Positions 8,028 through 17,014 of a stretch of 64,000 bases of DNA are shown here, piece by piece. The stretch comes from Bacillota bacterium (GTDB lineage Bacteria > Bacillota > Clostridia > Lachnospirales > Lachnospiraceae), in NCBI GenBank assembly GCA_023412855.1, contig JAEZRJ010000086.1:123501-187500 (forward strand). The letters run 5' to 3'. A model generated the notes under the pieces. It ran no database searches. It was not told the origin of the DNA and saw only the letters and a list, made by a program, of their open reading frames with translations. The stretch's first letter is position 1, and every line of letters starts with the position of its first letter. Both the position numbers and the translations under genes were made by a program.

Positions 8028-8912
8028 TCAAACATGATATAGCAGCCGTTTGAAAAATGCATTTCGATACTCCGTAGGAGTGAGTCCCGCGATTTTCTTG
8101 TAGGCTTTGGCAAAGTTATGGCTGTCCGTAAAACCCAGAGATGCCGCAATTTCACTGATGGAAGCATTTGTGTCCGTCAGCATGAAGTTGGCGGCATCCA
8201 TTTTTACGTTCAGAATAAACTGTTTGAGCGGTATGCCTGCTATGTTGCTGAACAGATGGGAAAGGTATTTTTCGTTATAACAAAAGTGAGCGGCTACATC
8301 TGCCACCTTCAGATTCTTGTCCGTATTTGATTTAACATAATCGATGATATCGTAATACATCTGCTTCTGGGTCCGCTTGGAGCGCTGGCTGACATTGTTC
8401 TCCCTATAGAACTGACTGTAAAGCTCGCAAAGAATAGTAGTAGAAAGATAGTTGGCAGTAGTGCTGTCATAGTTGCTGCGGATGGAGTCCTGAAGCTGCT
8501 TCATAAGCACCACGATTTTTTCCGCATGAGGAATCTTCCCTTGGCGTGGAATAGCGATGGTGTATTGAGGAACGGTATAAGGATAAGCCGCGTGCTTGGA
8601 GTTCGGAATCGTACTCAGAGCAACTTCATGGTTCACAGAAAAGTGAAGCCAATAGAAACTGCAATGGGAAGGCCGAATGCCCTTTCTGCGGTTGTTCGGA
8701 GGAGGAAGGGGAGGAAGCAGAAGAAACTCTCCTTCATTTATAGTAAACGGTTCTCCGTTGTAAGAAATGTACAAGGTATCTTTTGTGACTACGAACAGCT
8801 CATAATCGGTAAGAGGGAAATCCTCATGCACCCAGTTAGGGGAAGGTGCTTCAAACTTTCCGGTCATGACATAATTCATTGGATGCTCGATATAAAACTC
8901 ATATACATACAT
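8028..8912 (-). CDS. AraC-family transcriptional regulator
   Basis: A 294-residue regulator with an N-terminal cupin-like sugar-sensing domain (LYISYNGEPFTINEGEFLLL at about 47-66). A C-terminal double helix-turn-helix follows (about 190-285), with LKVADVAAHFCYNEKYLSHLF and the family end motif GLTPTEYRN. It is divergent from the GH127/ABC importer genes, with about 335 bp between starts holding GTGTAA-type repeats. It most likely activates that operon in response to an arabinose-containing saccharide; the ligand is an inference. It is convergent with the ABC-F gene. Confidence 0.9.
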   Translation of the reverse strand: MYVYEFYIEHPMNYVMTGKFEAPSPNWVHEDFPLTDYELFVVTKDTLYISYNGEPFTINEGEFLLLPPLPPPNNRRKGIRPSHCSFYWLHFSVNHEVALSTIPNSKHAAYPYTVPQYTIAIPRQGKIPHAEKIVVLMKQLQDSIRSNYDSTTANYLSTTILCELYSQFYRENNVSQRSKRTQKQMYYDIIDYVKSNTDKNLKVADVAAHFCYNEKYLSHLFSNIAGIPLKQFILNVKMDAANFMLTDTNASISEIAASLGFTDSHNFAKAYKKIAGLTPTEYRNAFFKRLLYHV

Positions 8913-8919
8913 AGAAAAA

Positions 8920-9156
8920 TTACACCCTTTCTTACTTTGAGATACTTATTATCAAACCAAATTACACCTAAATGAACTTTATAACATATTTTTGAGTGTA
9001 AATAAGTGTCTTTAAAACATATCTAATTAATAATATTATATAATGATTCCCATTAAAAGTAAAGATATATAGGCATAATGTACATAAAGGTTAGGAAAAG
9101 TGTAAAAATTACAGAAGACAGCAGTGTAAAAAAGAAATATATTACAATTTTACACT
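8920..9156. promoter_or_regulatory. Repeated GTGTAA/TTACAC sites between araC-type gene and GH127 gene
   Basis: TTACACC occurs at 8920-8926 and 8962-8968, AGTGTAA at 8995-9001, AGTGTAAAAA at 9099-9108 and again at 9123-9132, and TTTTACACT at 9148-9156. Six related sites in 240 bp of a divergent control region are good candidates for the AraC-type operator. Confidence 0.5.
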
Positions 9157-9189
9157 TTATAAAGCAGTATGATATTTTACTTTCTCTTG

Positions 9190-9195
9190 TATAAT
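9190..9195 (+). promoter_or_regulatory. -10 element of the GH127 operon
   Basis: A perfect TATAAT lies at 9190-9195 with no recognisable -35 at the right distance, as expected for an activator-dependent promoter. It overlaps the most upstream in-frame ATG (9194), ruling that ATG out as the start. Confidence 0.55.
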
Positions 9196-9247
9196 GCTAT
9201 ATTCTGCCCATGGAATAAAACAAAAGGACAGGAGAATTCATAAGAAT

Positions 9248-11548
9248 ATGAAAACTGACAAAATGGGAAAACGAAGTAAAGTGATTCGGTATAAAGCGCT
9301 GGAATATGACAGCGTCAGAATCACAGATTCTTTTTTGGAAAATGCTTTCCGGTTGGAGCTAAAGTATTTGAATGAATTGGATGTAGATAAGCTGCTTTGC
9401 GGATTTCTGGAAACCGGCGGCGCTGCGGCCAGGACCGGACGCTATCCCGGCTGGGAAAGCACCGAGATACAAGGGCACACGCTGGGACATTATCTGACTG
9501 CTATTTCGCAGGCGTACGGGGAGACGAAGGACGAAGTATTTCTTCGGAAAATAGAATATACTCTCTCGGAGCTTAGGAGAAGCCAGTATGAGGACGGTTA
9601 TCTGTTCGCTTCTCCCAGTGAGCTGTTCGACAGGGTGGAAAGCAAAAGGCCGGTATGGGTACCTTGGTATACCATGCACAAGGTGATGGAGGGGCTGATA
9701 GCTGCCTATCGCTTCACGGGAAGCGAAATGGCATATGAGATAATGACTTCTCTCGGACTTTGGATATACCGCAGGTGCTGTGGTTGGAGTGAGGAGACGA
9801 GAGCAGTAGTTTTGGATGTAGAATACGGAGGCATGAACGGCTGCCTTTATGATTTATATATGGAGACGGGAGATGAGAGGTTTGCCCAAGCTGCTCATCA
9901 GTTCGACGAGATGCCGCTTTTTCAGGCGATGTATGAGAACAGGGATATTTTGAACGGACTGCATGCCAACGCAACTATTCCTAAGCTGATAGGCGGACTG
10001 AAGCGCTATATCGCTTTTGGAAATGGAGAGGCGGGGGATGAGGAAAGGTTTTATTTGCAGGCTGCCGAGAATTTTTATCGGACGGTAACCGAGCATCATA
10101 CATATATCACCGGAGGTAACAGTGAATGGGAGCATTTCGGAGAGCCGGATGTACTGGATGACGAAAGAACGGCTTGTAATTGTGAGACCTGTAATACTTA
10201 CAATATGCTTAAGCTCTCGAAACTGCTGTTTCAAATTACGGGAGAGAAGAAATATGCGGACTATTATGAAAGGTCGTTCATCAATACGATCCTTTCCTCC
10301 CAACATCCGAAGACGGGAATGACCACTTACTTCCAGCCTATGGCTACGGGATATTTCAAGGTGTTTGGAACGCCCTTCGATCGTTTCTGGTGCTGTACGG
10401 GAACCGGAATGGAGAATTTTACCAAACTGACGGAAGGGATTTATTTCACTCTTCCGGGAAGGGTCTATATCAATCGTTTTGTAAGTTCCAAGGTATCCAC
10501 GGAAGAAAATGGACTTGAACTGGAAGTGACCGGAGATTTTCTTATAAGCGATACCGTCAGGATAAAAGTGGTAAAATGCTGTGAAAAAAGTGAGCAGACG
10601 GAGATTGCCCTGCGCATCCCCGAATGGTGTGAAGAGAGCCCCCAGATAAAACAAACTGCAAAGGATACGGTAAGCAAAGAGGAAGAAGGTTATCTCGTCT
10701 TGCTCTCCCGCTGGCAGGAGGGCGACGAGATAGAAATTGCCTTTCCCATGGGTCTGGCACTGCACAGCCTCCCCGACAACAAGAACGCCGTTGCATTTAC
10801 CTACGGTCCTTTTGTGCTCAGCGCGGGACTTGGAAGACAAATGATGGATATGACCATTACCGGAGTGGATGTTCTCGTTCCTATGAAGGAACTGCTGATC
10901 AAGGATTACATCGTAGTGGAAGATGGCACGATTTCAGAGTGGAAAGCAGATTTGGATAAAAATCTGGTTCGGGTTCCGGGGAAATCGGAGTTTATCTTGA
11001 AAAATACGGAAGCTGACAGAGCGTTGATATTCACCCCTCATTATGCAAGGTATCAGGATCGTTACGGCATTTATTTTAAGCTGTGCCAGAAAGGCTCCCA
11101 GACGTTAGCAAGATATAGAGAAAGGGAGAAGAGGAGGCAGGCACTTTCAAAGAGCCAGATCGATACGGTTCCTATCGGAAATGAACAATATGAACTTGCT
11201 CACCATATCAAGGGCGAGAAGACGGATACGTCGAGGGTGGATGGACACCGCTGCCGTTATGTGAAAGAAAATGGCTGGTTCTCTTACGAGCTTGGCCTGA
11301 CAGAAAAGGCGAGAAAGCTTTGCGTGACTTACGCAGACGAAGACGAAGGAAGCTCCTTCCATATTTATTTGAACGACGAGCTGTTTGTAGCAGAAACACT
11401 TTTTGGGGAAGACGAGGAGTTCTATACGAAGGAGTACCTCCTGCCGGAGGAAATGTTACTGGGAAATAACACGGTTACCGTGAAATTTCAAAATATAGGC
11501 CTTAACGGCGAATGCAGGATTTTTGATGAACTATATATCAAAAAATAA
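9248..11548 (+). CDS. GH127-type beta-L-arabinofuranosidase (DUF1680)
   Basis: A 766-residue cytoplasmic glycoside hydrolase without signal peptide. Family GH127 removes beta-L-arabinofuranose using a zinc-bound cysteine. The zinc and nucleophile residues are visible as Glu313 and Cys315 in NCETCNT and Cys382-Cys383 in FWCCTGTG. The TEIQGHTLGHYLTA segment and WYTMHK are also typical. A beta-rich C-terminal part follows residue 410. The start is placed at 9248 because 9194 overlaps the -10 element; GGAG at 9231-9234 is somewhat distant. It heads an operon with an oligosaccharide ABC importer, so it probably acts on imported arabino-oligosaccharides. Exact linkage is not deducible. Confidence 0.87.
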   Translation: MKTDKMGKRSKVIRYKALEYDSVRITDSFLENAFRLELKYLNELDVDKLLCGFLETGGAAARTGRYPGWESTEIQGHTLGHYLTAISQAYGETKDEVFLRKIEYTLSELRRSQYEDGYLFASPSELFDRVESKRPVWVPWYTMHKVMEGLIAAYRFTGSEMAYEIMTSLGLWIYRRCCGWSEETRAVVLDVEYGGMNGCLYDLYMETGDERFAQAAHQFDEMPLFQAMYENRDILNGLHANATIPKLIGGLKRYIAFGNGEAGDEERFYLQAAENFYRTVTEHHTYITGGNSEWEHFGEPDVLDDERTACNCETCNTYNMLKLSKLLFQITGEKKYADYYERSFINTILSSQHPKTGMTTYFQPMATGYFKVFGTPFDRFWCCTGTGMENFTKLTEGIYFTLPGRVYINRFVSSKVSTEENGLELEVTGDFLISDTVRIKVVKCCEKSEQTEIALRIPEWCEESPQIKQTAKDTVSKEEEGYLVLLSRWQEGDEIEIAFPMGLALHSLPDNKNAVAFTYGPFVLSAGLGRQMMDMTITGVDVLVPMKELLIKDYIVVEDGTISEWKADLDKNLVRVPGKSEFILKNTEADRALIFTPHYARYQDRYGIYFKLCQKGSQTLARYREREKRRQALSKSQIDTVPIGNEQYELAHHIKGEKTDTSRVDGHRCRYVKENGWFSYELGLTEKARKLCVTYADEDEGSSFHIYLNDELFVAETLFGEDEEFYTKEYLLPEEMLLGNNTVTVKFQNIGLNGECRIFDELYIKK

Positions 11549-11575
11549 CAAGAAAGAATGATTGGAGGAAAGAGT

Positions 11576-13252
11576 ATGAAAAAGAGAATTGCAGCACTGA
11601 CACTGGCAGCTATGATGACCGTATCTGCACTTGCGGGCTGTGGAGGGGCAACGCCAGACAGCGCATCCACAAGTGGTAAGTCAGATACATCCGCTTCTGC
11701 TGGAGCGGAAAGCACCGGCACGGCATCCGGTGAAAAGGTAAAACTGACCGCCCTGTTCATCGCACACCCGCTTACCAAGGATTTAAATGAAATGCAGTGG
11801 CTTCAGGAAATCGAAGACAAGGCAGGAGTGGATGTGGAGTGGGAAACTATTTACACGGACTGGGAAACGGTGAAGGCTACCAGATTTGCCTCCGGGGATA
11901 TACCGGATCTCGTATTTAATGCGACGATTGATTCCGACTACACGACATATAACGGTCTGTTTCAGGATATGACCGAATTGATCGAGAAGGACGCGCCCAA
12001 TATTCAGGCAATGTTTACCGAACAGCCCGATACGAAAGTGTTGGCTGCCTTAGACGGAAAGATTTACGGTATCCCGAAGTTCCAAGGGAAATGGCCGTCC
12101 ACCAATACGGTAATGTTTATTAATAAGCAGTGGCTGGATAATCTGGGTCTGGAAAAACCAACCACCTTCAGCGAGCTGGAAGCTGTTTTGAAAGCCTTTA
12201 AGGAACAGGATGCTAACGGCAATGGAGATATGAACGATGAGATTCCTCTGGATTACAACGCATACGGCGGCAACAATGCTTGGTTCAATTCCGCATATTC
12301 TCTTACGAACCTTCTGGGAGGAATGGGAATCCAGTTGACCAACTGGGGTGTGGATGCATATTTTGCCGAGGATGGTCAGGTAAAAAATTATGCAGTGGAC
12401 GAAAGATATAAATTGTTCATGAAATATTTGCAGGGTCTGTATTCTCAGGGATTGATCAATGAAAATGCACTGACCAATGATTATTCCGCATTCCAGTCCT
12501 TATCCCGCGGCAATGAAAACGGCGATGCGCTGGTAGGTGTAGTATTCGGATGGGAAGAGACGGATAAGTTCGGTCCCACTCTTTATGAACAGTACGAACC
12601 CTTAGCTCCTCTCGATTACGATATCGACGTTGCAGCAGGCACCTATGATACCCGTTGGAGAGACGATTACACCGGACTGAACATGGCGGTTAACAGAGTT
12701 GCGATGAGTGCCAACTGCTCCGATAAGGATGCGGCAATGAGATTCGTCGACGGTTTCTATGATGCGGATACTTCCGTTCAGGTACTATTCGGTGGAATTA
12801 CCGACGGCTGCGTGGAAAAAATGGGAGATAGCAGCTACAAGGTTTTAGACCCCCTGGATAAGGATACAGATGCAGGTACATGGAAATGGACCAATGCATT
12901 TGCGGATAACGGACCGATGTATATCAGGCAGGACTGCACCATCGAAATGGCTCAGGATATGACATATGCTTTAAAGGAGAGGGAGTATTACAACGATATA
13001 ATCGCTAAGGCGGATGAGATGGATAGTTATCCGCAGTTCATGATGAAATATACGGAAGACGAGCAGAACACAATGGCAATGGCACAAGCCAGCATCAACG
13101 GCATTATTGATAACTATTGGTCCTTATGGATGACCGGAGAATCCGATATCGATGCGGACTGGGATACTTATATACAGAGCGTAAACGATGCGGGCCTGCA
13201 GCAGGTATTGGAAATCCGTCAAAAGGCATTCGATGTTTATCTTGGAAAATAA
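11576..13252 (+). CDS. Oligosaccharide ABC transporter substrate-binding lipoprotein
   Basis: A 558-residue extracellular solute-binding protein of the LplA/YtcQ type. A lysine-rich start and hydrophobic segment lead to the lipobox LAGCG, with the lipid-modified Cys near residue 21. A Ser/Thr/Gly-rich linker follows. The start is the ATG at 11576, where GGAGG precedes MKKRIAAL; the longer frame start lies within that site. It sits 27 bp after the GH127 gene and before two permeases, without an ATPase gene. Such LplABC systems usually borrow a shared MsmK/MsiK ATPase. The likely ligand is an arabinose-containing oligosaccharide, by context. Confidence 0.9.
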   Translation: MKKRIAALTLAAMMTVSALAGCGGATPDSASTSGKSDTSASAGAESTGTASGEKVKLTALFIAHPLTKDLNEMQWLQEIEDKAGVDVEWETIYTDWETVKATRFASGDIPDLVFNATIDSDYTTYNGLFQDMTELIEKDAPNIQAMFTEQPDTKVLAALDGKIYGIPKFQGKWPSTNTVMFINKQWLDNLGLEKPTTFSELEAVLKAFKEQDANGNGDMNDEIPLDYNAYGGNNAWFNSAYSLTNLLGGMGIQLTNWGVDAYFAEDGQVKNYAVDERYKLFMKYLQGLYSQGLINENALTNDYSAFQSLSRGNENGDALVGVVFGWEETDKFGPTLYEQYEPLAPLDYDIDVAAGTYDTRWRDDYTGLNMAVNRVAMSANCSDKDAAMRFVDGFYDADTSVQVLFGGITDGCVEKMGDSSYKVLDPLDKDTDAGTWKWTNAFADNGPMYIRQDCTIEMAQDMTYALKEREYYNDIIAKADEMDSYPQFMMKYTEDEQNTMAMAQASINGIIDNYWSLWMTGESDIDADWDTYIQSVNDAGLQQVLEIRQKAFDVYLGK

Positions 13253-13268
13253 TTAAAAGGTGATTCTT

Positions 13269-14201
13269 ATGAACGCGCTTACGTCAAAAGGAAAGAAAAT
13301 TAAAAACTATTTCATACATACTTGGCAGCTTTGGCTCATGCTGCTGCCGGGTATCATCTACATATTCGTTTTCTGTTATGTCCCGATGTACGGCATACAG
13401 TTGGCTTTCCGCGAATACAGCTTTACCGCCGGGATAACCGGCGGTGAGTTCGTGGGGATGAAGTACTTTAAGCAGTATTTCGAAAGCCCTATGTTCTGGC
13501 CGACCTTGAAAAATACATTTATTATCGCGGCTACCAGCATTATCCTGGGATTCCCGGCTCCGATCATTCTGGCTATGATCATCAACCAGATTCGGAATAA
13601 GAGGTGGAAAAGGGTGGTCCAGACTACTGTTTACGTCCCCTACTTCATATCGGTGGTAGTCCTCGTGTCTATGCTGAATATCATGCTCGCCAATAACAGC
13701 GGCGTTATCAGCAATTTTTTGAAAGGCTTTTATCTGGTGAGCAGGAATGTCAACCTGCTCGGTACGGAATCGGCGTTCGTTCCGGTTTATGTCTTGTCGG
13801 GAATATGGCAGACTATGGGCTGGAACAGTATTATCTTCCTTGCGGCACTTTCTGCTGTGGATACACAACTTTACGACGCATGTAAGATTGATGGAGCGAA
13901 CAGATGGCAGACTATGATTCATATCGATCTTCCGGCAATCATGCCTACGATCATCATCATGCTCATTCTGAATATGGGAAATATTCTGAATGTAGGCTTC
14001 GATAAGGTATATTTGATGCAGAACAGCCTGAATCTGGGGGCATCTCAGGTCATATCCACTTATATTTATTCCGTAGCGATCAAAAAGGCGCAGTTTAGCT
14101 TTGGTGCGGCTGTGGGACTGTTCAATACTCTTATCAATTTCTTTTTCCTGGTCGTAACCAATAAAATTTCCAAGCGTGTCTCCGGCACTGGCTTGATGTA
14201 A
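13269..14201 (+). CDS. Oligosaccharide ABC transporter permease, LplB-like
   Basis: A 310-residue inner-membrane permease with about six membrane segments. The EAA loop that docks the ATPase is visible as DGANRWQTMIHIDLPAIMPT near residues 207-226. The start is taken at the ATG at 13269, eight bases after an AAAGG site; a GTG nine bases earlier overlaps that site. It lies 16 bp after the binding protein gene and 14 bp before the second permease, forming the usual heteromeric channel. Confidence 0.92.
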   Translation: MNALTSKGKKIKNYFIHTWQLWLMLLPGIIYIFVFCYVPMYGIQLAFREYSFTAGITGGEFVGMKYFKQYFESPMFWPTLKNTFIIAATSIILGFPAPIILAMIINQIRNKRWKRVVQTTVYVPYFISVVVLVSMLNIMLANNSGVISNFLKGFYLVSRNVNLLGTESAFVPVYVLSGIWQTMGWNSIIFLAALSAVDTQLYDACKIDGANRWQTMIHIDLPAIMPTIIIMLILNMGNILNVGFDKVYLMQNSLNLGASQVISTYIYSVAIKKAQFSFGAAVGLFNTLINFFFLVVTNKISKRVSGTGLM

Positions 14202-14215
14202 GGAGGCGTTTCGAA

Positions 14216-15115
14216 ATGGCAGGAGCAGTAAAAGTAAAATATAAAAGTCGGGTGGACAGAATATTCGGAGCGGCGGTAATCGTCTTAAGTATCGTTATCT
14301 TTCTGATTATTCTTTACCCGCTGTGGTTTGTCGTTATCGCCTCCATCAGCAATTCGAATCTGGTGAATCTCGGAAAGGTTACTTTCCTGCCGAGGGACAT
14401 CAGGCTCTATGGCTATGAGCAGATCATGGAGGATGCGAGAATATGGAAGGGGTATGCCAACACTATTCTGTATGTGACAGCGGGAACAGTGCTCAATCTG
14501 GCAATTACCATGCCGGCAGCCTATGCTCTTTCCAGACCGGACTTCAAGGCCCGGGGGAAGGTCATGTTTTACTTTGTATTCACGATGTTTTTCAGCGGCG
14601 GTCTGGTGCCTCTTTACATGACGGTAAGCTCGCTGAATCTGATCAGCACCAAGACGATTCTGGTTATTATGGTAGCAATTAATACGTACAATCTTATTAT
14701 CGCAAGGACTTTTATAGAGAACTCCATACCTCATGATTTATATGAGGCGGCGGTTTTGGACGGCTGCTCCCACTTTACCTATTTCTGGAAGGTTGTGATT
14801 CCCTTATCGAAAGCAGTAATTGCCGTACTTATTTTGTACTATGCGGTATTCCACTGGAACGATTATTTTAACGCCCTCGTTTTCAACAGCAACAAGAGCA
14901 ATGAGCCGCTTCAAATCGTACTCAGAAGAATTCTGCTCTTGAACGAAGCGTTTTCCAGCGGAAGCGGCGGGGTTCAGGGCGGTTACGCCCAGTCTTCGGC
15001 GGATCAGGTAAAGTATGCGGTAATTATCGTGTCCACCCTTCCGATTCTGTGTGTATATCCTTTTGTGCAGAAGTATTTTGAGAAGGGTGTCATGATCGGA
15101 GCGATAAAAGGGTAA
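14216..15115 (+). CDS. Oligosaccharide ABC transporter permease, LplC-like
   Basis: A 299-residue carbohydrate ABC permease with about six membrane segments. The EAA loop is EAAVLDGCSHFTYFWKVVIP near residue 177. AGGAGG is seen seven bases before the ATG. It ends the operon, whose stop lies 11 bp from the convergent metallophosphoesterase gene, and no clear terminator is visible between them. With the LplB-like partner it forms the membrane channel of the importer. Confidence 0.92.
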   Translation: MAGAVKVKYKSRVDRIFGAAVIVLSIVIFLIILYPLWFVVIASISNSNLVNLGKVTFLPRDIRLYGYEQIMEDARIWKGYANTILYVTAGTVLNLAITMPAAYALSRPDFKARGKVMFYFVFTMFFSGGLVPLYMTVSSLNLISTKTILVIMVAINTYNLIIARTFIENSIPHDLYEAAVLDGCSHFTYFWKVVIPLSKAVIAVLILYYAVFHWNDYFNALVFNSNKSNEPLQIVLRRILLLNEAFSSGSGGVQGGYAQSSADQVKYAVIIVSTLPILCVYPFVQKYFEKGVMIGAIKG

Positions 15116-15126
15116 GGGAACTTAGA

Positions 15127-16071
15127 TCAGCGATCCAGATAAACCGGACCGGCCAGAACGTCCCTCGATACATAGAGAGTCATGTCGGGTCTGGTGGCGA
15201 GAGTCCATTTTACGAGGCGGATACGCTTATATTCAATTTCCAGGCATGTAATACAGCGGGGGTGGACACAGCTCCCGCTGTTGTAATAATATTTATCCTC
15301 CTCCGTCAAGGAAGGGCGGTGGGTATGACCGGTGATCAATATATGCTGTTCCTTCGTTGCCCAATGCTGCAGGCGTTGTTCCGCCCTGCGCTTCCTCGTA
15401 TAGTTCTTGGCAGCGCTGGTAGGATCCAGAACGCCGAATCGCTCCAGAGGCCTCCAGAAATAACGGACAAGAAAGCGGGTGAACCTCCAGAGGGTAGAGT
15501 TGAACAGATCGCTTTGATGGCCATGGGTCAGATACACATCATGAGGGCCGCACATGTCTTCTCCGGGAGGGCAGAGGTGAGCCTCATTATTTATAGGGGG
15601 CGATGGAACATTTTCCAGTATAATGCCAGAGTGAAAGGTCATATTAGGGAAGAGGGGCTGCTTCTCCCAGAAGGAAATTTCCTCACAGCTGCAGTGGTAG
15701 GTACTGCAGTTTTTTTGTATATAGCGGTTGTTCTTTTTTATCATATCGTGATTTCCGTACAGCATATACAGCCTGCCTTCCTGACGAAAGAGGGAGAGCA
15801 GCCAGAACACGTTGCTGTGTGTCTGAATGATCTGCTCCATACTGCGGTTTTCCCACAGTTCATCCCCGTCGCCCAGCTCGATATAGGTATAACCGTACTG
15901 ATAATAGTGCTGAAGCGCCGCAAAATATAAATTTTGGTTTTTTAGGAAATTGTCGTAGGAGGTGCCCGTGCCCCGGTGGCAGTCGCTGATCAGAACGTAT
16001 TTGGAGCGGTCCGTCAGAGGGAGTCTCAGCGCTCCCTCGAAGGATTTGTTAAGACGGGAATAATAACTCAT
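15127..16071 (-). CDS. Calcineurin-like metallophosphoesterase
   Basis: A 314-residue cytoplasmic phosphoesterase. The two-metal motifs are ISDCHRG (Asp/His), GDGDELW, YGNHD, a downstream His in LTHGHQS, and the terminal ITGHTHRP. The layout recalls UDP-2,3-diacylglucosamine hydrolase LpxH, but lipid A would not be expected in this organism, so the substrate is unknown. The start overlaps the stop of the upstream DUF4474 gene by four bases, suggesting translational coupling. Confidence 0.83.
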   Translation of the reverse strand: MSYYSRLNKSFEGALRLPLTDRSKYVLISDCHRGTGTSYDNFLKNQNLYFAALQHYYQYGYTYIELGDGDELWENRSMEQIIQTHSNVFWLLSLFRQEGRLYMLYGNHDMIKKNNRYIQKNCSTYHCSCEEISFWEKQPLFPNMTFHSGIILENVPSPPINNEAHLCPPGEDMCGPHDVYLTHGHQSDLFNSTLWRFTRFLVRYFWRPLERFGVLDPTSAAKNYTRKRRAEQRLQHWATKEQHILITGHTHRPSLTEEDKYYYNSGSCVHPRCITCLEIEYKRIRLVKWTLATRPDMTLYVSRDVLAGPVYLDR

Positions 16072-16961
16072 GAACTGTGCCTTCTTTGCTGATTCAACTT
16101 ATTATACTTATTGATATGCAGCATTTTGAAGAATATATGAGGAAGATAATAATATAAATATAAAAGCCGGTCGAGAGACAGGCAAAACGGCCTCGTGATA
16201 AAGAGGTATGCGCTGTACCAAAAGTGATTGATAAGCTGGGCGATAGCATCTCTTAAGAGATGCAGCCTGTGGGGGCGTATAGAGGAGCCGGCAAAATAAA
16301 AGGTTACAGTATTAAGAGTCACATTGAAGTCTTCCTTAGTGTAACCGGCAGCCTTAAGGCTCTTTACGAAGGCCCAGACCATTTCCTGACCGGGAAAAGC
16401 GATACTCGCCTGCATGAACAAATCGGCAGGCTCGGAAAAGCGGCCCATGGAAAAGGCCGACAGCCACCATTGTCTCGAGAGGACATCCGCAATGCGGACT
16501 CCTTTTCTGAATAAGCAGAAGGAAAGCTGAGGCATTTCGCTGTCGGACACGCTGTAAAAAGGAGTGCTTTTAATTTCCTTTTGATCCAGTATTCGGTCGG
16601 CATAATAAATATCTATTTCCCCGCCGGTATTGATTCCATACTGTCCTCTGCGAAACTCCACCAACCACGTCTTATCCTTGTAGTCAAAATAAATAGGGAG
16701 GCGGTAAAGAACCAGATAGAAACGGCAGCCGAACCTACTCTTATCTGAATCGATGCGGGACACAAGAATATCCTGAGATGCCAAATAAGAAAACCCGAAG
16801 GGCTCCAACAGCTCATTTATAATATTATATTTTTCTTCGTTATTCAGGGCGCATACTTTTTTCAAGGTTTTTTCCCGGCGCCTGCGGCTGATGAAGCAGA
16901 AAAAAAGGAGGACTAAGAGAAAGGTTCCAAAAAGTAGGTACATAACAGAATCCATATTCAT
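16068..16961 (-). CDS. DUF4474-type protein with N-terminal membrane anchor
   Basis: A 297-residue protein with one clear hydrophobic segment (about 6-24) followed by SRRRREK, so the rest probably faces the cytoplasm. The segment YFDYKDKTWLVEFRRGQYGI with NTGGEIDIYY matches what I know of DUF4474, a Lachnospiraceae-rich family of unknown function. A second hydrophobic stretch near 243-275 may be another membrane region. It is coupled to the metallophosphoesterase gene by a four-base overlap. No catalytic residues can be named. Confidence 0.65.
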   Translation of the reverse strand: MNMDSVMYLLFGTFLLVLLFFCFISRRRREKTLKKVCALNNEEKYNIINELLEPFGFSYLASQDILVSRIDSDKSRFGCRFYLVLYRLPIYFDYKDKTWLVEFRRGQYGINTGGEIDIYYADRILDQKEIKSTPFYSVSDSEMPQLSFCLFRKGVRIADVLSRQWWLSAFSMGRFSEPADLFMQASIAFPGQEMVWAFVKSLKAAGYTKEDFNVTLNTVTFYFAGSSIRPHRLHLLRDAIAQLINHFWYSAYLFITRPFCLSLDRLLYLYYYLPHIFFKMLHINKYNKLNQQRRHSS

Positions 16962-17014
16962 CGACTTGTTATATAATATGAAAATATGTCGAAAGGGGTA
17001 CCTTAAGAAAATGA

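Noticed and set aside
9194..9247. Upstream ATG of the GH127 frame as its start
   Set aside because: The ATG lies in the TATAAT promoter element, so it cannot be within the mRNA.
9854..10840. A 328-codon minus-strand frame within the GH127 gene
   Set aside because: It is antisense to a well-supported enzyme and shows no family features.
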